In this document: piece after piece, positions 8,484 to 18,680 of the stretch
Layout: every line of letters starts with the position of its first letter
How positions within the stretch are numbered: the first letter of the stretch is position 1
Assembly (NCBI GenBank): GCA_964442495.1
Contig: CAYTZN010000004.1
Coordinates: forward strand, 1-64,000
Reading direction: 5' to 3'
DNA: 64,000 nucleotides
Origin: CAYTZN01 sp964442495
GTDB lineage: Bacteria; Pseudomonadota; Gammaproteobacteria; Legionellales; Legionellaceae
Notes under the pieces: model-generated
The model's database searches: none
Seen by the model: only the letters and a program-made list of their open reading frames with translations
What the model was told of the DNA's origin: nothing
Made by a program: the position numbers and the translations under genes

Positions 8484-9784
8484 GCGAGAAAGGGGATGCT
8501 TTGTCTCCGCCGTTAGCCGAGCTTTTAAGGCCCACTAACTTATCAGAAGTAATTGGCCAGCATCATTTGTTAGGACCAGGCAAGCCATTACGTCTTGCGT
8601 TTGAATCGGGAAAACCCCATTCGATGATTTTGTGGGGGCCTCCTGGTGTAGGAAAAACAACACTGGCTCGTCTGATGTCTAATGCGTTTGACTGTGAGTG
8701 GATAGCGTTGTCGGCCGTTTTTGCCGGAGTGAAAGACATTCGTGCCTCAATGGAGCAAGCTCAAGCTTTTAAAGCGCTTCATCGACGAACGATATTGTTC
8801 ATTGATGAAATTCATCGTTTCAATAAGGCTCAGCAAGATGCACTCTTGCCTTTTGTTGAGTCGGGTTTAGTGACTGTGGTGGGTGCAACCACTGAAAATC
8901 CCTCGTTTGAGGTAAATTCAGCCTTGTTATCTCGAGCCCAGGTGTATGTGTTGCAATCTTTAACCGATGAAGATCTTAACACGTTGTTGGAGCGGGTAAA
9001 TACGCGTATTTTTTTTGATTTACAATTTACTGCTGATGCTAAAACAAGCCTGATTGGTTTAGCGGATGGTGATGCGCGCCGCCTTCTTAATTTGCTCGAG
9101 AAAGTAGGTGTTGCTGCTCACGAAATTAGCACTTTAGTAGTAACTAGTGATTTGGTTCAAAATGCACTGTGCATGAATGCCAAGCGTTTTGATAAAGGCG
9201 GGGATTATTTTTACGATCAAATATCCGCTCTGCATAAATCGGTTCGTGGTTCTGATCCCGATGCGGCACTTTATTGGCTTTGTCGAATGCTTGAAGAGGG
9301 TATGGATGCCCATTATTTAGCTCGTCGTATCATTAGAATGGCCTGGGAGGACGTTGGGTTAGCAGACCCCAGAGCCATGCAATTGGCCAATGATGCAGCT
9401 GCTACTTACGAGCGTTTAGGTTCCCCTGAGGGTGAGCTTGCTTTGGCGCAAGCAGTTATTTATCTAGCTATCGCTGCTAAAAGCAATGCAGGCTATAAGG
9501 CCTATCAAAACGCTAAGGCATTTGTAAAAAAAGATAAATCCCGTGAGGTGCCTCCCCACCTTCGCAATGCTCCAACTGCATTGATGAAAAAAATAGGTCA
9601 TGGTCATGAATACCGTTATGCACATGATGAACCTTATGGGTACGCAGCAGGAGAGACGTATTTACCCAAAGGGATGCAAGAGCCCAATTGGTACAAGCCA
9701 GTGGATAGAGGCTTAGAGCGTAAAATTGCTGCTAAAATGGCGTTTTTATGCGATCTTGATAAACAACAATGCACAACAAGATAA
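8480..9784 (+). CDS. rarA: Replication-associated recombination protein A (AAA+ ATPase)
   Basis: RarA/MgsA is a clamp-loader-like AAA+ ATPase acting at stalled forks. The 434-aa protein has Walker A GPPGVGKT at 53-60, Walker B FIDEIHRF at 107-114 and the sensor-1 region TTENPSF at 137-143. The C-terminal tetramerisation segment carries the family signature LARRIIRMAWEDVGLADP and ends with the conserved YLPKGMQEPNWYKP stretch. Its ATG overlaps the lolA stop by 4 bases. Certain by similarity; its cellular role is known mainly from E. coli and Bacillus. Confidence 0.95.
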   Translation: MSEKGDALSPPLAELLRPTNLSEVIGQHHLLGPGKPLRLAFESGKPHSMILWGPPGVGKTTLARLMSNAFDCEWIALSAVFAGVKDIRASMEQAQAFKALHRRTILFIDEIHRFNKAQQDALLPFVESGLVTVVGATTENPSFEVNSALLSRAQVYVLQSLTDEDLNTLLERVNTRIFFDLQFTADAKTSLIGLADGDARRLLNLLEKVGVAAHEISTLVVTSDLVQNALCMNAKRFDKGGDYFYDQISALHKSVRGSDPDAALYWLCRMLEEGMDAHYLARRIIRMAWEDVGLADPRAMQLANDAAATYERLGSPEGELALAQAVIYLAIAAKSNAGYKAYQNAKAFVKKDKSREVPPHLRNAPTALMKKIGHGHEYRYAHDEPYGYAAGETYLPKGMQEPNWYKPVDRGLERKIAAKMAFLCDLDKQQCTTR

Positions 9785-9823
9785 CCGTTTAACGATTATA
9801 ACTAGGCTAAAAGTGATGAGATT

Positions 9824-12800
9824 ATGAGCGTTAAAGTAATGAAGCAGCAGCCAGAGCCTCTCATCAATAGGGCCAAGAGATATTCTAGACTCTTAATTAA
9901 AAAGTGCTGGATGCCTTTGGCTATTTTTATCATTAGCATGGCAATATTGTTTAGCTTGTTTCGCGCGTTAACGCCTTGGGCTAAACAATATAAAGGCCAG
10001 GTAGAGCAGCACCTTTCAACCCTTCTTGGACAGCCGGTTATCATCAGCAGTATGGAAACCAGTTGGTATTGGTTTGAACCTGTCTTAAAGCTTAATGACG
10101 TGTCTGTTTCAGACAGTGAAGACAGGGTTTTAAAGTTAAATAAATTATTGGTGGGTATCAATTTACTGAGTTCATTGTGGCACTGGCATCTTCAACCTGG
10201 CGTGCTGTATGTCGATGATGTCCATTTAACATTGCGTCAAAAAAGCGATCATTGGGACATTGATGGTTTGCGAAGTGATAAAGAACCTATTACCTTAGAG
10301 CCTACAGCTTATTTACCTGTGTTAAGTTGGCTTCTTGCACAACAAAAAATAATTATTAAAAATGTTTCGGCGTTGATTCATCTAAATGATGGCTCTTTGC
10401 TGCCGGTCACGGCATTAAACGTAACGGCGATAAACAATAATGGCCATTACCGCCTAAGAGGTGTTGCGAAATTAGCACAAACCACGCCCACTGAATTGCT
10501 CATTCTTGCTGACATGAAGTTAAACCCTTACGCTCTTCGCAAAATCAATGGCCAAGCGTATGTTGCGGTTCATCATTTTTTACCCACACAATGGCAATTG
10601 TTCTTTCCTAAAAGCCCTTATCATGTAGAGAGCGGAAAGGGGGGCTTTGAGATTTGGTTGGATATGGCTAAAGGTGATGTTACTGGCCTACAGACCCGTA
10701 TCAATTTTAAACGGCTTGCCTGGAGTAAACATGGAAATCCTCACGTAGAATTTATTCAATCCCTTCAAGCCAATTTAGCATGGAACCCAACCGATAAAGG
10801 TTGGAAATTAAGTGGTGATCATATTAACTTACGTGCAGGTGGCGTTGAGTGGCCAGAAAATACAGTTCTATTGAATTATAATCAATCAGAACAATCGTAT
10901 CACTTTTTTATCAATACACTATTGCTCGAGCCTTTTTTAGCATTGAGTACTGAATGGCCTGAAACGATGCAGCCCCTATTAGCCAAGCATCCCCATGGGC
11001 AATTATATGACACTCAAATTGGCATCAAGCAAGATAAGATTGATTATGTATTGAGCCGTTTTGCAGGATTGAGCTGGGATGCTTCACGTGATTATCCCGG
11101 CGTAGATAATGTTTCAGGCGTTGTTCATTGGCAACCTTCAGGGGGCCGTTTGGACCTTGATGGAGAGAAAACGACGTTGTTACTCAAGAGTCAACCGTCA
11201 ATTACGTTTGATACGGTGAATGCTACATTTGAATGGCAGTCGCTAAGCCAAGGTTTGCGCATTAGCATGGAGCATTTGGTGCTAAGTCATCCTGACTTAC
11301 GGGTGAATGCTCGTGGTTTGATTGACGCGCTTTTTGCGCCTTCTGCAAATCTGCAATTGGCTGCAGAGTTTTCAATGGGCAATGCTGTTAAATGGATGGC
11401 TTATATTCCATCACGCTATTTAAAGCCAAAGCTTAACCATTGGTTAAAACATGATATCAAACGCGTTAACAATGCAGAGGGACAACTTGCTATTAAGGGT
11501 GCTTTGGCTGATTTTCCTTTTGATAAGGCGCCGGGTGAATTTTCAGTGATCAGCCATTTAAGTGGTGTTGATTTGATATTTAATAAAAAATGGCCGTTAA
11601 GCGAGGATATTGATGCTTATTTACGGGTAAATAAACGCACCCTTGAGGCAGATGTTCATCATGCAATCATGCATGGTGTGCTGGTAGACCAAGTGAATTT
11701 GCGACTAGATGACATGGGGCTTGATAAAGAAACATTGCTGATTCATGGCAAAGTGCAGGCACCCGCTCAAAAGGCTTTAGGTTATGTTTTTGTTTCACCT
11801 TTAAGGGAGCCTCTTGCAAAACTGAAAGCCTTAGACGTTGATGGGACATTGGGGCTCGATCTACGTTTAGAGGTACCCCTTTACCCTGAAAATGATGATG
11901 TTTTGGTAAAAGGCGCACTCACCTTTAATCATAATCAGGCGACTTTTCACCATGCCTGGAGTGATATCGAATTTAGTCATTTAACAGGCACGCTCATGTT
12001 TGATGAGGATGGTGCTACCAACAGTGAATTAAAAGCTTTGTTATTGGATGACCCTGTGGTAATGCACGTTCAATCAATAAAAAAGCCAAAGCCCGCTACA
12101 GAACTTACCATAGAGGGCGATACAACGCTTGATGCATTGCATAAATCCTTCAAGTTGCCCTCATTTCCCTTTGTGCAGGGGCATTTAAATCTAGCAACAA
12201 CATTAACATTAACCAATGATCCCAATGATTTTGATAACATGAAGGTCAATACTTCACTAAAAGGTGTGGGTATTGATTTGCCAGCACCGTTTGGTAAAGC
12301 ATCTGATGAGAGTGCGCCATTAGCCATCAACGTTGATTTTAATCCTGAAAAAGCACTGCGTTTTCGTTTTAACTATGATAATCGCGTGAGCAGTGATTTA
12401 TGGTTTGCTAGTGAAAACAATCAATTTGTGTTGCAAAAAGGAGATGTTGAAATTGGAAAGGGTGATGCTCAGTTACCCAAAAAAGAAGGGTTACATGTGG
12501 GGGGAGTACTAGCAAGCCTTGATGTTTCAAAATGGCAAAGTTTATTGTCACCATTGTCTTCAACGGGGGACGCTCCAGCGTGGCTTCAGCAACTACAATC
12601 AATAGATTTAAATTTTGGAAACATCTTGTTATGGGGGAAAAATTACCCGAAAGTGGTTGTAAACGCTAATAAATCAAGCAAAACGGCGTGGTCTTTTCAT
12701 TTGGATCAGCAGAATGTCGCCGGTCAATTTCAGTATGATTTTCTTTCAAACACGGTTTCGGGGCATTTTAATCGATTCAATATTGCCAAAGCGGCGTTGC

Positions 12801-13684
12801 TGCCATCCAAGGGCGAGAATGAAACCATAACATTAAAGCCTAGCTATATTCCTAATTTAAATGTGACCATAGATACGTTTAAAGTAGGCGAAATTGACTT
12901 TGGAACGGTAGGGTTGAAAAGTACAACCAAGCCAAATCATTGGCAGCTTGATTATTGCAACATTAAATCACCGGCCTTCCAATTGGCCATGAAGGGAGAT
13001 TGGCACCAAGACGGCATTAAAAACAATACAGAGCTTCAGGCTAATTTGCAGATAGCAACACTCTCTGATAGTTTGAAAATGTGGCACATCACTCCGGCAG
13101 TGGATGCTCACCATGGTGAAATTCAGTTCGATGGTGCATGGCCTGGACCTATCAATGGGTTTTCATTAGAAAAAGTAAGTGGACAACTGTCTCTTCAGTT
13201 TAAAGACGGCCGTATCACGCATTTAAGCCCGGAAACTGAGGGCAAATTGGGTTTAGGTAAATTACTGAGCGTTTTAAGCCTTCAAACCATTCCTCGTCGA
13301 CTTAAATTAGACTTTAGTGATTTATCCAATGATGGGTACAGTTTTGATGTGTTTAAGGGTAATTTTACGCTGAAAAATGGTGTAATGAATACAACAGACA
13401 GCTACATTGATGGGCCCGTTGCTTACGCTAGCATGAAAGGTGATTTAGACGTGGTGAAGCAACAATACGATGTGTTATTGCACATTTCTCCTCACATTAC
13501 GGCAAGTTTACCTATCGTTGCAACGATAGCGGGAGGCCCCATTGCGGGGATTGCAACATGGGTTGCTAGTAAAATTATTAATAAAGGAATGCAAACGGTT
13601 ACGGGATACAGCTATAAAATTTCAGGTCCATGGTTGCATCCTGACGTGCAGCAAGTAAGTATATTTAAAAAACAACCGAACTAG
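9824..13684 (+). CDS. yhdP: YhdP-family AsmA-like envelope protein
   Basis: A 1286-aa inner-membrane-anchored periplasmic protein of the YhdP/TIGR02099 group. E. coli YhdP is one of the AsmA-like bridges implicated in phospholipid transport to the outer membrane. One membrane helix lies near residues 28-46; the rest is repetitive beta structure, as expected for a long hydrophobic groove. The C-terminal AsmA-type segment is recognisable (FKDGRITHLSPETEGKLG, LLSVLSLQTIPRRL, GNFTLKNGVMNT), ending in a short amphipathic tail. It begins 39 bp after rarA and may be in the same transcript. No truncation is visible. Confidence 0.9.
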   Translation: MSVKVMKQQPEPLINRAKRYSRLLIKKCWMPLAIFIISMAILFSLFRALTPWAKQYKGQVEQHLSTLLGQPVIISSMETSWYWFEPVLKLNDVSVSDSEDRVLKLNKLLVGINLLSSLWHWHLQPGVLYVDDVHLTLRQKSDHWDIDGLRSDKEPITLEPTAYLPVLSWLLAQQKIIIKNVSALIHLNDGSLLPVTALNVTAINNNGHYRLRGVAKLAQTTPTELLILADMKLNPYALRKINGQAYVAVHHFLPTQWQLFFPKSPYHVESGKGGFEIWLDMAKGDVTGLQTRINFKRLAWSKHGNPHVEFIQSLQANLAWNPTDKGWKLSGDHINLRAGGVEWPENTVLLNYNQSEQSYHFFINTLLLEPFLALSTEWPETMQPLLAKHPHGQLYDTQIGIKQDKIDYVLSRFAGLSWDASRDYPGVDNVSGVVHWQPSGGRLDLDGEKTTLLLKSQPSITFDTVNATFEWQSLSQGLRISMEHLVLSHPDLRVNARGLIDALFAPSANLQLAAEFSMGNAVKWMAYIPSRYLKPKLNHWLKHDIKRVNNAEGQLAIKGALADFPFDKAPGEFSVISHLSGVDLIFNKKWPLSEDIDAYLRVNKRTLEADVHHAIMHGVLVDQVNLRLDDMGLDKETLLIHGKVQAPAQKALGYVFVSPLREPLAKLKALDVDGTLGLDLRLEVPLYPENDDVLVKGALTFNHNQATFHHAWSDIEFSHLTGTLMFDEDGATNSELKALLLDDPVVMHVQSIKKPKPATELTIEGDTTLDALHKSFKLPSFPFVQGHLNLATTLTLTNDPNDFDNMKVNTSLKGVGIDLPAPFGKASDESAPLAINVDFNPEKALRFRFNYDNRVSSDLWFASENNQFVLQKGDVEIGKGDAQLPKKEGLHVGGVLASLDVSKWQSLLSPLSSTGDAPAWLQQLQSIDLNFGNILLWGKNYPKVVVNANKSSKTAWSFHLDQQNVAGQFQYDFLSNTVSGHFNRFNIAKAALLPSKGENETITLKPSYIPNLNVTIDTFKVGEIDFGTVGLKSTTKPNHWQLDYCNIKSPAFQLAMKGDWHQDGIKNNTELQANLQIATLSDSLKMWHITPAVDAHHGEIQFDGAWPGPINGFSLEKVSGQLSLQFKDGRITHLSPETEGKLGLGKLLSVLSLQTIPRRLKLDFSDLSNDGYSFDVFKGNFTLKNGVMNTTDSYIDGPVAYASMKGDLDVVKQQYDVLLHISPHITASLPIVATIAGGPIAGIATWVASKIINKGMQTVTGYSYKISGPWLHPDVQQVSIFKKQPN

Positions 13685-13825
13685 GGATGTGGTGAACTGC
13701 AGGTGATTGATTTTAGAAAGACCACTCTTTGACGGAAACAATAGTGATTGTGCCTTAGCCTGCCAGTCATTAAAAATCAATCGAATATCAACGCGGTAGC
13801 TTTTAGGTTTTATAGGACATGAGAC

Positions 13826-14368
13826 ATGTGGGTTGAGTTGATAAAACGGTATTGGCAAGTGAGTCTTTTAAAGGAGACGCCCGCCAACACACCCTATTCA
13901 TTATTGATGTTAGGTCTTGTCACGCTTTTTTATTATGTGTTGGTTGTGACGCAATGGGCCATTGCTGACGTTGAGCAATTTTTTACATTTGGCACGTCTT
14001 TGTTAGCAGGTGGGGCACTTGTGCTCTCGTATGGCATTTATACGTATGCTTTGCTGAAGGCGTCGCGTGTTTCGAGTCGATTTTTACAAACATTAACCTG
14101 CCTTTTCGCCTGTCATGCCATTGTGCATTTGGTAGCTTTTCCTCTGCTTCTTATTGCACCCTGGCTTGCTGCTGTAAAAACGGCCCAACTGTTAGTGTTA
14201 TTTTTGGGCATTGTCTATTTAATTTTAACGTTGGTCTTGACGGTTTGGCAATTTATGGTGACGGTTCATATTTATAAGCATGCCCTCTCAATAGACTATT
14301 TTCCGGCGGTATTGGCAAGCATTGGCCTGCTTGCTTTTAACATCCTCATTGTTTCATTTTGGCGGTAA
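13826..14368 (+). CDS. Small multi-pass membrane protein of unknown function
   Basis: A 180-aa protein almost entirely hydrophobic, with about five predicted membrane helices (roughly 27-47, 55-77, 85-110, 117-142 and 156-178) and a short charged N-terminus (MWVELIKRYWQVSLLKETPANTP). The opening, an amphipathic helix leading into clustered helices, recalls the Yip1-like family, but I cannot assign it firmly. It lies just before mpl with a 4-bp gap, so the two are almost certainly co-transcribed and perhaps translationally coupled. The start at 13826 is the only sensible one; another ATG at 13819 runs into a stop after five codons. Confidence 0.75.
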   Translation: MWVELIKRYWQVSLLKETPANTPYSLLMLGLVTLFYYVLVVTQWAIADVEQFFTFGTSLLAGGALVLSYGIYTYALLKASRVSSRFLQTLTCLFACHAIVHLVAFPLLLIAPWLAAVKTAQLLVLFLGIVYLILTLVLTVWQFMVTVHIYKHALSIDYFPAVLASIGLLAFNILIVSFWR

Positions 14369-14372
14369 GAAA

Positions 14373-15731
14373 ATGCATTTACATATTTTAGGAGTAAGCG
14401 GTACGTTTATGAGTGCTTTAGCTTTATTGGCACGCGATGCAGGTTTTCACGTTACAGGTAGTGATGCCAATTGTTATCCGCCAGTGAGTGATTTGCTTAA
14501 AGCGAAAGGGATAAGCTGGACAGAAGGCTACGAAGACAGTCATCAGGCCTTAAAAGCAGATTGTGTGATTGTGGGGAATGCTATCAAGCGTGGCATGCCA
14601 GTGATTGAAGCAGTGCTTGATGCCAATAAACCTTACACATCCGGTCCGGAGTGGTTGGCCCGCCACCTTTTGCCGCGTTATCGCGTATTGGCGGTTGCAG
14701 GAACCCATGGAAAAACAACCACAACGTCTATGTTGGCTTTTATTCTTCACAAAGCGGGTTTTAAACCCGGATTTCTAATTGGGGGCGTTGCAACAGATTT
14801 TAATACCAGTGCTTGTTTAGGGGCGGGGCAATGGTTTGTGATAGAAGCAGATGAATATGATAGTGCTTTTTTTGATAAACGTCCTAAGTTCATGCATTAC
14901 CGACCTGAAATTGCCATTCTTAATAATTTAGAATTCGATCATGCTGATATTTACGCGGACCTTTCAGCCATTCAACAACAGTTTCATTATTTCTTAAGAA
15001 CCATTCCATCTAAAGGGCTCGTGATTAAACCACGTGATGATAACGCTTTAAATGAGGTATTAGCACGAGGTCGGTACAGTCATGTGGAAGAGATAGCATT
15101 ATCGGGTGATGCAATGTGGCGTGCTGAGTTACTTGATGAGGCAGGTCAGGCTTTTAAGGTATTTCATAACAACACGTGTGTGGCCGAGGTAAACTGGCCT
15201 TTAATTGGACGATTTAACGTTGAAAATGGGCTGGCTGCTCTGGCCGCCAGTGTGAGAACTGGAGTTAATCCATCTGTTGCGGCAAAGGCTTTAGAGGCGT
15301 TTACTCCGGTAAAACGGCGCTTAGAGGTTAAAGGTCACCAGCATGGCGTAACGGTGTATGATGATTTTGCTCATCACCCTACAGCTATTGGTAAAACCGT
15401 CAGTGCGTTAAAGCAAAGTGGTCGACATGCTCGTATTTTTGTGGTGTTAGAATTTGCTTCTTATACCATGCGCACCGGAGTGCATGTAGAGGAAATGACA
15501 CAAGCATTAGCGTTGGCAGATGGCGTTTATGTTTTAAATCCGCGCGATTTTTCTTTGGCGGATATTGCAAAAAATTGGCACTGTCCTTATGAAATTTTAC
15601 CTAGTGTTGACGCTATTATTGAAGTAGTCGCCTCAAATGTGCAGAAAAATGATGCGGTTTTGGTGATGAGTAATCGAGGTTTTGAGAACATCCATCAACG
15701 GCTATTGGTAGCTATTTCTGAAAAGTCTTAA
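14373..15731 (+). CDS. mpl: UDP-MurNAc:tripeptide ligase (Mpl), peptidoglycan recycling
   Basis: Mpl re-attaches the recycled peptide L-Ala-D-Glu-meso-DAP to UDP-MurNAc in the cytoplasm. The 452-aa protein has the Mur-ligase architecture: N-terminal Rossmann-like domain (HILGVSGTFMSALALLA), central ATPase with P-loop AGTHGKTTTT at about 109-118, EADEYDSAFFDKRPK, and the C-terminal domain with VYDDFAHHPTAI. The frame is open 17 codons further upstream, but the family starts at MHLHILG and GGTAAGA precedes this ATG, so 14373 is chosen. Length fits the E. coli enzyme (457 aa). Confidence 0.94.
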   Translation: MHLHILGVSGTFMSALALLARDAGFHVTGSDANCYPPVSDLLKAKGISWTEGYEDSHQALKADCVIVGNAIKRGMPVIEAVLDANKPYTSGPEWLARHLLPRYRVLAVAGTHGKTTTTSMLAFILHKAGFKPGFLIGGVATDFNTSACLGAGQWFVIEADEYDSAFFDKRPKFMHYRPEIAILNNLEFDHADIYADLSAIQQQFHYFLRTIPSKGLVIKPRDDNALNEVLARGRYSHVEEIALSGDAMWRAELLDEAGQAFKVFHNNTCVAEVNWPLIGRFNVENGLAALAASVRTGVNPSVAAKALEAFTPVKRRLEVKGHQHGVTVYDDFAHHPTAIGKTVSALKQSGRHARIFVVLEFASYTMRTGVHVEEMTQALALADGVYVLNPRDFSLADIAKNWHCPYEILPSVDAIIEVVASNVQKNDAVLVMSNRGFENIHQRLLVAISEKS

Positions 15732-15852
15732 AAACAACCGGTTAAAACGTAAAATAGAGGTTTTTTATTATTCATATCATGAGAATAAGTTGCTTCTTTT
15801 GTCAGATTGATATAAAAAAACAACAAGGGAGATTAAAACAGAGAGACAACAT

Positions 15853-17157
15853 ATGGGATACAAATTGCCTAAAAGTCTGCAGGACGTTTCAGATAATTTG
15901 CAATATTATTTAAATAAAGAATTGGGTCGTTACCAGTCAAAGCCCTATGAGGTGCTCGTTGATGCGACACTTAAGTTGGAGGCACATTATCGCGATAATG
16001 TGAAAAAAAAAACTTACTTCCTAACACCTCATGTTCCGGATGAAGCACGATTAAAGGAAATTGCTTGTATCACTTTTTTAGTTCTTCACTTGCCGAAAAC
16101 TGATCCCAATACGTTTAAGCGTTTTAAGGTTCATAACATTGTATTGGGCGCCTTATTTTATCGGCGCATGGCCAGAGAAAACACCTATCAACGTTCACTT
16201 CTTTATACGTTAACTCTTGGTGGATGGACTGAAAAAGCCAGTGCTCTTTATCTCAGTATTGAAAGCATATTAGGTTTGGATGATAAAAATAAAATTGATC
16301 CACTAACTGTTTTTACGTGTTGTAGCGCTTACAAAGAGTGTTTAGAAAAAATTAAAGCTGATGATAAAAAAAATTATATTCCTGAGAGCGAAGCGGACTT
16401 GGCTTTATTGGATACTATTATTAGCGAATCCAAGGTGGATAAGCGCTATCTCAGTTTTTCTTTGCAGATGGATTATGTTGTGTCCATTGAATCTGTAGCT
16501 AAATTAATAAAAGATACTGATCAAAAAATGCGACCTTCTTTTATGACATTTAAAGAGAAGTTACTCCAGGCATTGAAGTTAAAAGAAGTCCTTTTAAACT
16601 CAGATCTTATAGCGTGTCTTGAATCGTGTAATTTCATTGCGTGGAAAAATATATTTTTTAAGTACCTCATCCCTAAAAATACCAGGATTACTAAAGAGAA
16701 TTTAGATACGTTTATAGACGATAGGCAAGTCGAGTTAACTCATTTTAATCAGTATATCCTGTTGGGCGCTTATGTGATGGTCTTAAAACATGAGCCAATA
16801 AAAGATGAGCAACCCTTGCCTGATGCATTAATAAAGGTACTAAAGCAGGCCATTGATAGTGTTAGAGCAGACAATGAATTGGACGATAAGACGTGTTTTA
16901 AGGCACTTAAGGTGTTAAATAGTTATTTAATGTTACCTAGTTTTCAAGATTCACCGTTTTATTACTCTTTTCATGCATGGGGTGGTTTTTCCAATTTTCG
17001 AGCTAAGGTCAAAGAAAAATTTGCTTTTTTTGAACAATTGAATGCTTTACTTCCTGTATCATCATCCAGCGCCTCCTTTTCATTATCTATAAGCGTTAAA
17101 GACGAGCTAGAAGAGGCAATGCAAGAGGAGGAGATATTCAAAACGTGCCGGTATTAA
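15853..17157 (+). CDS. Unknown 434-aa soluble protein, candidate type IV effector
   Basis: Not recognised. There is no signal peptide and no clear membrane helix; the sequence is rich in Lys, Leu and Asp and looks all-helical (KECLEKIKADDKKN, FKEKLLQALKLKEVLLNSD). The last ~30 residues are a Ser-rich stretch (VSSSSASFSLSIS) followed by a dense acidic cluster (DELEEAMQEEE) and a short FKTCRY end. Glu-rich ends within the last 20 residues are typical of Dot/Icm substrates. It is alone between mpl and phr, with a 121-bp AT-rich leader. Its TAA overlaps the phr stop codon on the other strand by two bases. Effector status is inference. Confidence 0.7.
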   Translation: MGYKLPKSLQDVSDNLQYYLNKELGRYQSKPYEVLVDATLKLEAHYRDNVKKKTYFLTPHVPDEARLKEIACITFLVLHLPKTDPNTFKRFKVHNIVLGALFYRRMARENTYQRSLLYTLTLGGWTEKASALYLSIESILGLDDKNKIDPLTVFTCCSAYKECLEKIKADDKKNYIPESEADLALLDTIISESKVDKRYLSFSLQMDYVVSIESVAKLIKDTDQKMRPSFMTFKEKLLQALKLKEVLLNSDLIACLESCNFIAWKNIFFKYLIPKNTRITKENLDTFIDDRQVELTHFNQYILLGAYVMVLKHEPIKDEQPLPDALIKVLKQAIDSVRADNELDDKTCFKALKVLNSYLMLPSFQDSPFYYSFHAWGGFSNFRAKVKEKFAFFEQLNALLPVSSSSASFSLSISVKDELEEAMQEEEIFKTCRY

Positions 17158-18581
17158 AGACGAAGCAATTTAAATGCTGACAGTGTTTGTTCGCGCATTT
17201 TTTTATAGTCGATGATTTTTTCTGGGTAATTCAAAGCCAATGGGCTTTTGCCATTGGCATAGGGGTCGTGGATTGTTTTTGAATCAAGAGCGGCTAATTC
17301 CTGGCAAAACGTACGTATAAAATCTCCATTTTTATCAAACCGCTCACTTTGGGTAATGGGATTAAAAATGCGAAAATAAGGCACCGCGTCGGTACCTGTT
17401 GAAGCGCTCCATTGCCACCCACCATTGTTGGCACTGAAGTCAGCATCAATCAGTTGTTCGCTAAAATAACGCTCGCCTAAGCGCCAATCAATAAATAAAA
17501 TTTTTGATAAGAACATGGCAGTGACCATTCGTAAACGATTGTGCATCCATCCTGTTTGCTGCAATTGCCGCATGGCTGCATCCACCAAAGGAAATCCTGT
17601 TTGCCCTTGGCACCATTTTGTGAATAGACGCTCATCGTGATTCCAATTTAATTTTTCAGTGGAAAGCTTAAACGGCTTATGTTTACAAACGTCTGGAAAA
17701 TAAAACACGATCATTTTATAAAACTCCCGCCAGATCAATTCATTGACCCAAGTACCAGGTCCTGTCGGGTTAAAAAAATCCAAGAGCGTTAACTGTTGTT
17801 CTTGCATCACTGCCGTTATGCACTGTTGGGGTGATAAAATCCCCAATGCTAGATACGGTGATAAATGGCTTGTCGCATTGAGCGCGGGGAAATCGCGGGT
17901 TGTGTGATAGTCCTGGATAGGTCCGTTACAAAAAGTGGTTAATTTTTGTATTGCGGCTTTTTCACCAGGTTGGGGTAAATGGGTCATGTTGGCCGGCGTA
18001 AAGCCCATTACTTGGCTCGGAACCTTGTCGGGCTCGGTGGTAAGCTTTAATTGCATTGGAGGGCTTAACAGGGGTGTTTTGTAATAATGCTCTACAGTAG
18101 AAAGCCATTTTTTCTTAAAGGGGGTGAACACCTTAAAGGGCTCTTGCTGTTGGTTACAAATGCGCTCAGGCGGAATGATGACTTGATCATGGTATAAATG
18201 AACATCCCGGCCTGTGCCCTCTAATTTGGCGCAAATGGCATTATCACGGCGCTGCTCGTCAAATTCGTATTGTCGATTGAAATAAAGCCCTTCAATGTTT
18301 AGAGTGAGGATAAGCTCTTCAATGACCTGATAGCTCTCTTCAAACGAGGGCACTTCACGAATTAACAAGGGAATGTTTAACGATTCAAGGCGTTTGGAGA
18401 GCTCATGCAAATGGTTTAATAAAAACGTAACTTGTATAGCCGACATGGCATGCTTAAGCCACGTTTTAGGTGTGACAATGAACAATGCAATAACCCCTGA
18501 GTTTGAATGCTGACAAGCTTCAAACAACGCGGGGTTGTCGTAGGTACGTAAGTCACGTCGAAACCACACTAGATTTGGCAA
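17154..18581 (-). CDS. phr: Deoxyribodipyrimidine photolyase
   Basis: Light-driven repair of cyclobutane pyrimidine dimers using FADH- and an antenna cofactor. 475 aa, matching class I CPD photolyases: N-terminal alpha/beta antenna domain (MPNLVWFRRDLRTYDNPAL) and C-terminal FAD domain with TSHLSPYLALGILSPQQC, NELIWREFYKMI, TGFPLVDAAMRQL and the ANNGGWQWSASTGTDAVPYFRIFNP block that binds flavin and DNA. Trp residues of the electron-transfer chain are retained in that block. The gene converges with the 434-aa unknown protein (overlapping stops) and starts about 100 bp past the end of clpB on the same strand. Confidence 0.95.
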   Translation of the reverse strand: MPNLVWFRRDLRTYDNPALFEACQHSNSGVIALFIVTPKTWLKHAMSAIQVTFLLNHLHELSKRLESLNIPLLIREVPSFEESYQVIEELILTLNIEGLYFNRQYEFDEQRRDNAICAKLEGTGRDVHLYHDQVIIPPERICNQQQEPFKVFTPFKKKWLSTVEHYYKTPLLSPPMQLKLTTEPDKVPSQVMGFTPANMTHLPQPGEKAAIQKLTTFCNGPIQDYHTTRDFPALNATSHLSPYLALGILSPQQCITAVMQEQQLTLLDFFNPTGPGTWVNELIWREFYKMIVFYFPDVCKHKPFKLSTEKLNWNHDERLFTKWCQGQTGFPLVDAAMRQLQQTGWMHNRLRMVTAMFLSKILFIDWRLGERYFSEQLIDADFSANNGGWQWSASTGTDAVPYFRIFNPITQSERFDKNGDFIRTFCQELAALDSKTIHDPYANGKSPLALNYPEKIIDYKKMREQTLSAFKLLRL

Positions 18582-18640
18582 AATTATTCCTTGTACAGTA
18601 GATGAATGTTTAAATTACACAGATAGTTGCTCTAAAATTA

Positions 18641-18668
18641 CGAGTTACCACCAAGCCGTGGTAACTCG
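18641..18668 (-). terminator. 11-bp perfect hairpin after clpB
   Basis: Arms 18641-18651 and 18658-18668 (CGAGTTACCAC and its complement), loop of 6, lying 12 bp past the clpB stop. On the minus strand it is followed by TAATTTTA, a moderate T-tract. The loop side reads TTACCACGGCTTG, 13 bases also found inside the 30957-31002 hairpin. Confidence 0.65.
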
Positions 18669-18680
18669 GAGCTAGGTTTG

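Noticed and set aside
9802..10161. 119-aa minus-strand ORF at the yhdP start
   Set aside because: Overlaps the yhdP membrane anchor in antisense; hydrophobicity is inherited from the sense strand.
13705..13782. 10-bp inverted repeat (GATTGATTTT) after yhdP
   Set aside because: Loop of 58 nt, AT-rich arms and no T-run; too weak to call a terminator or operator.
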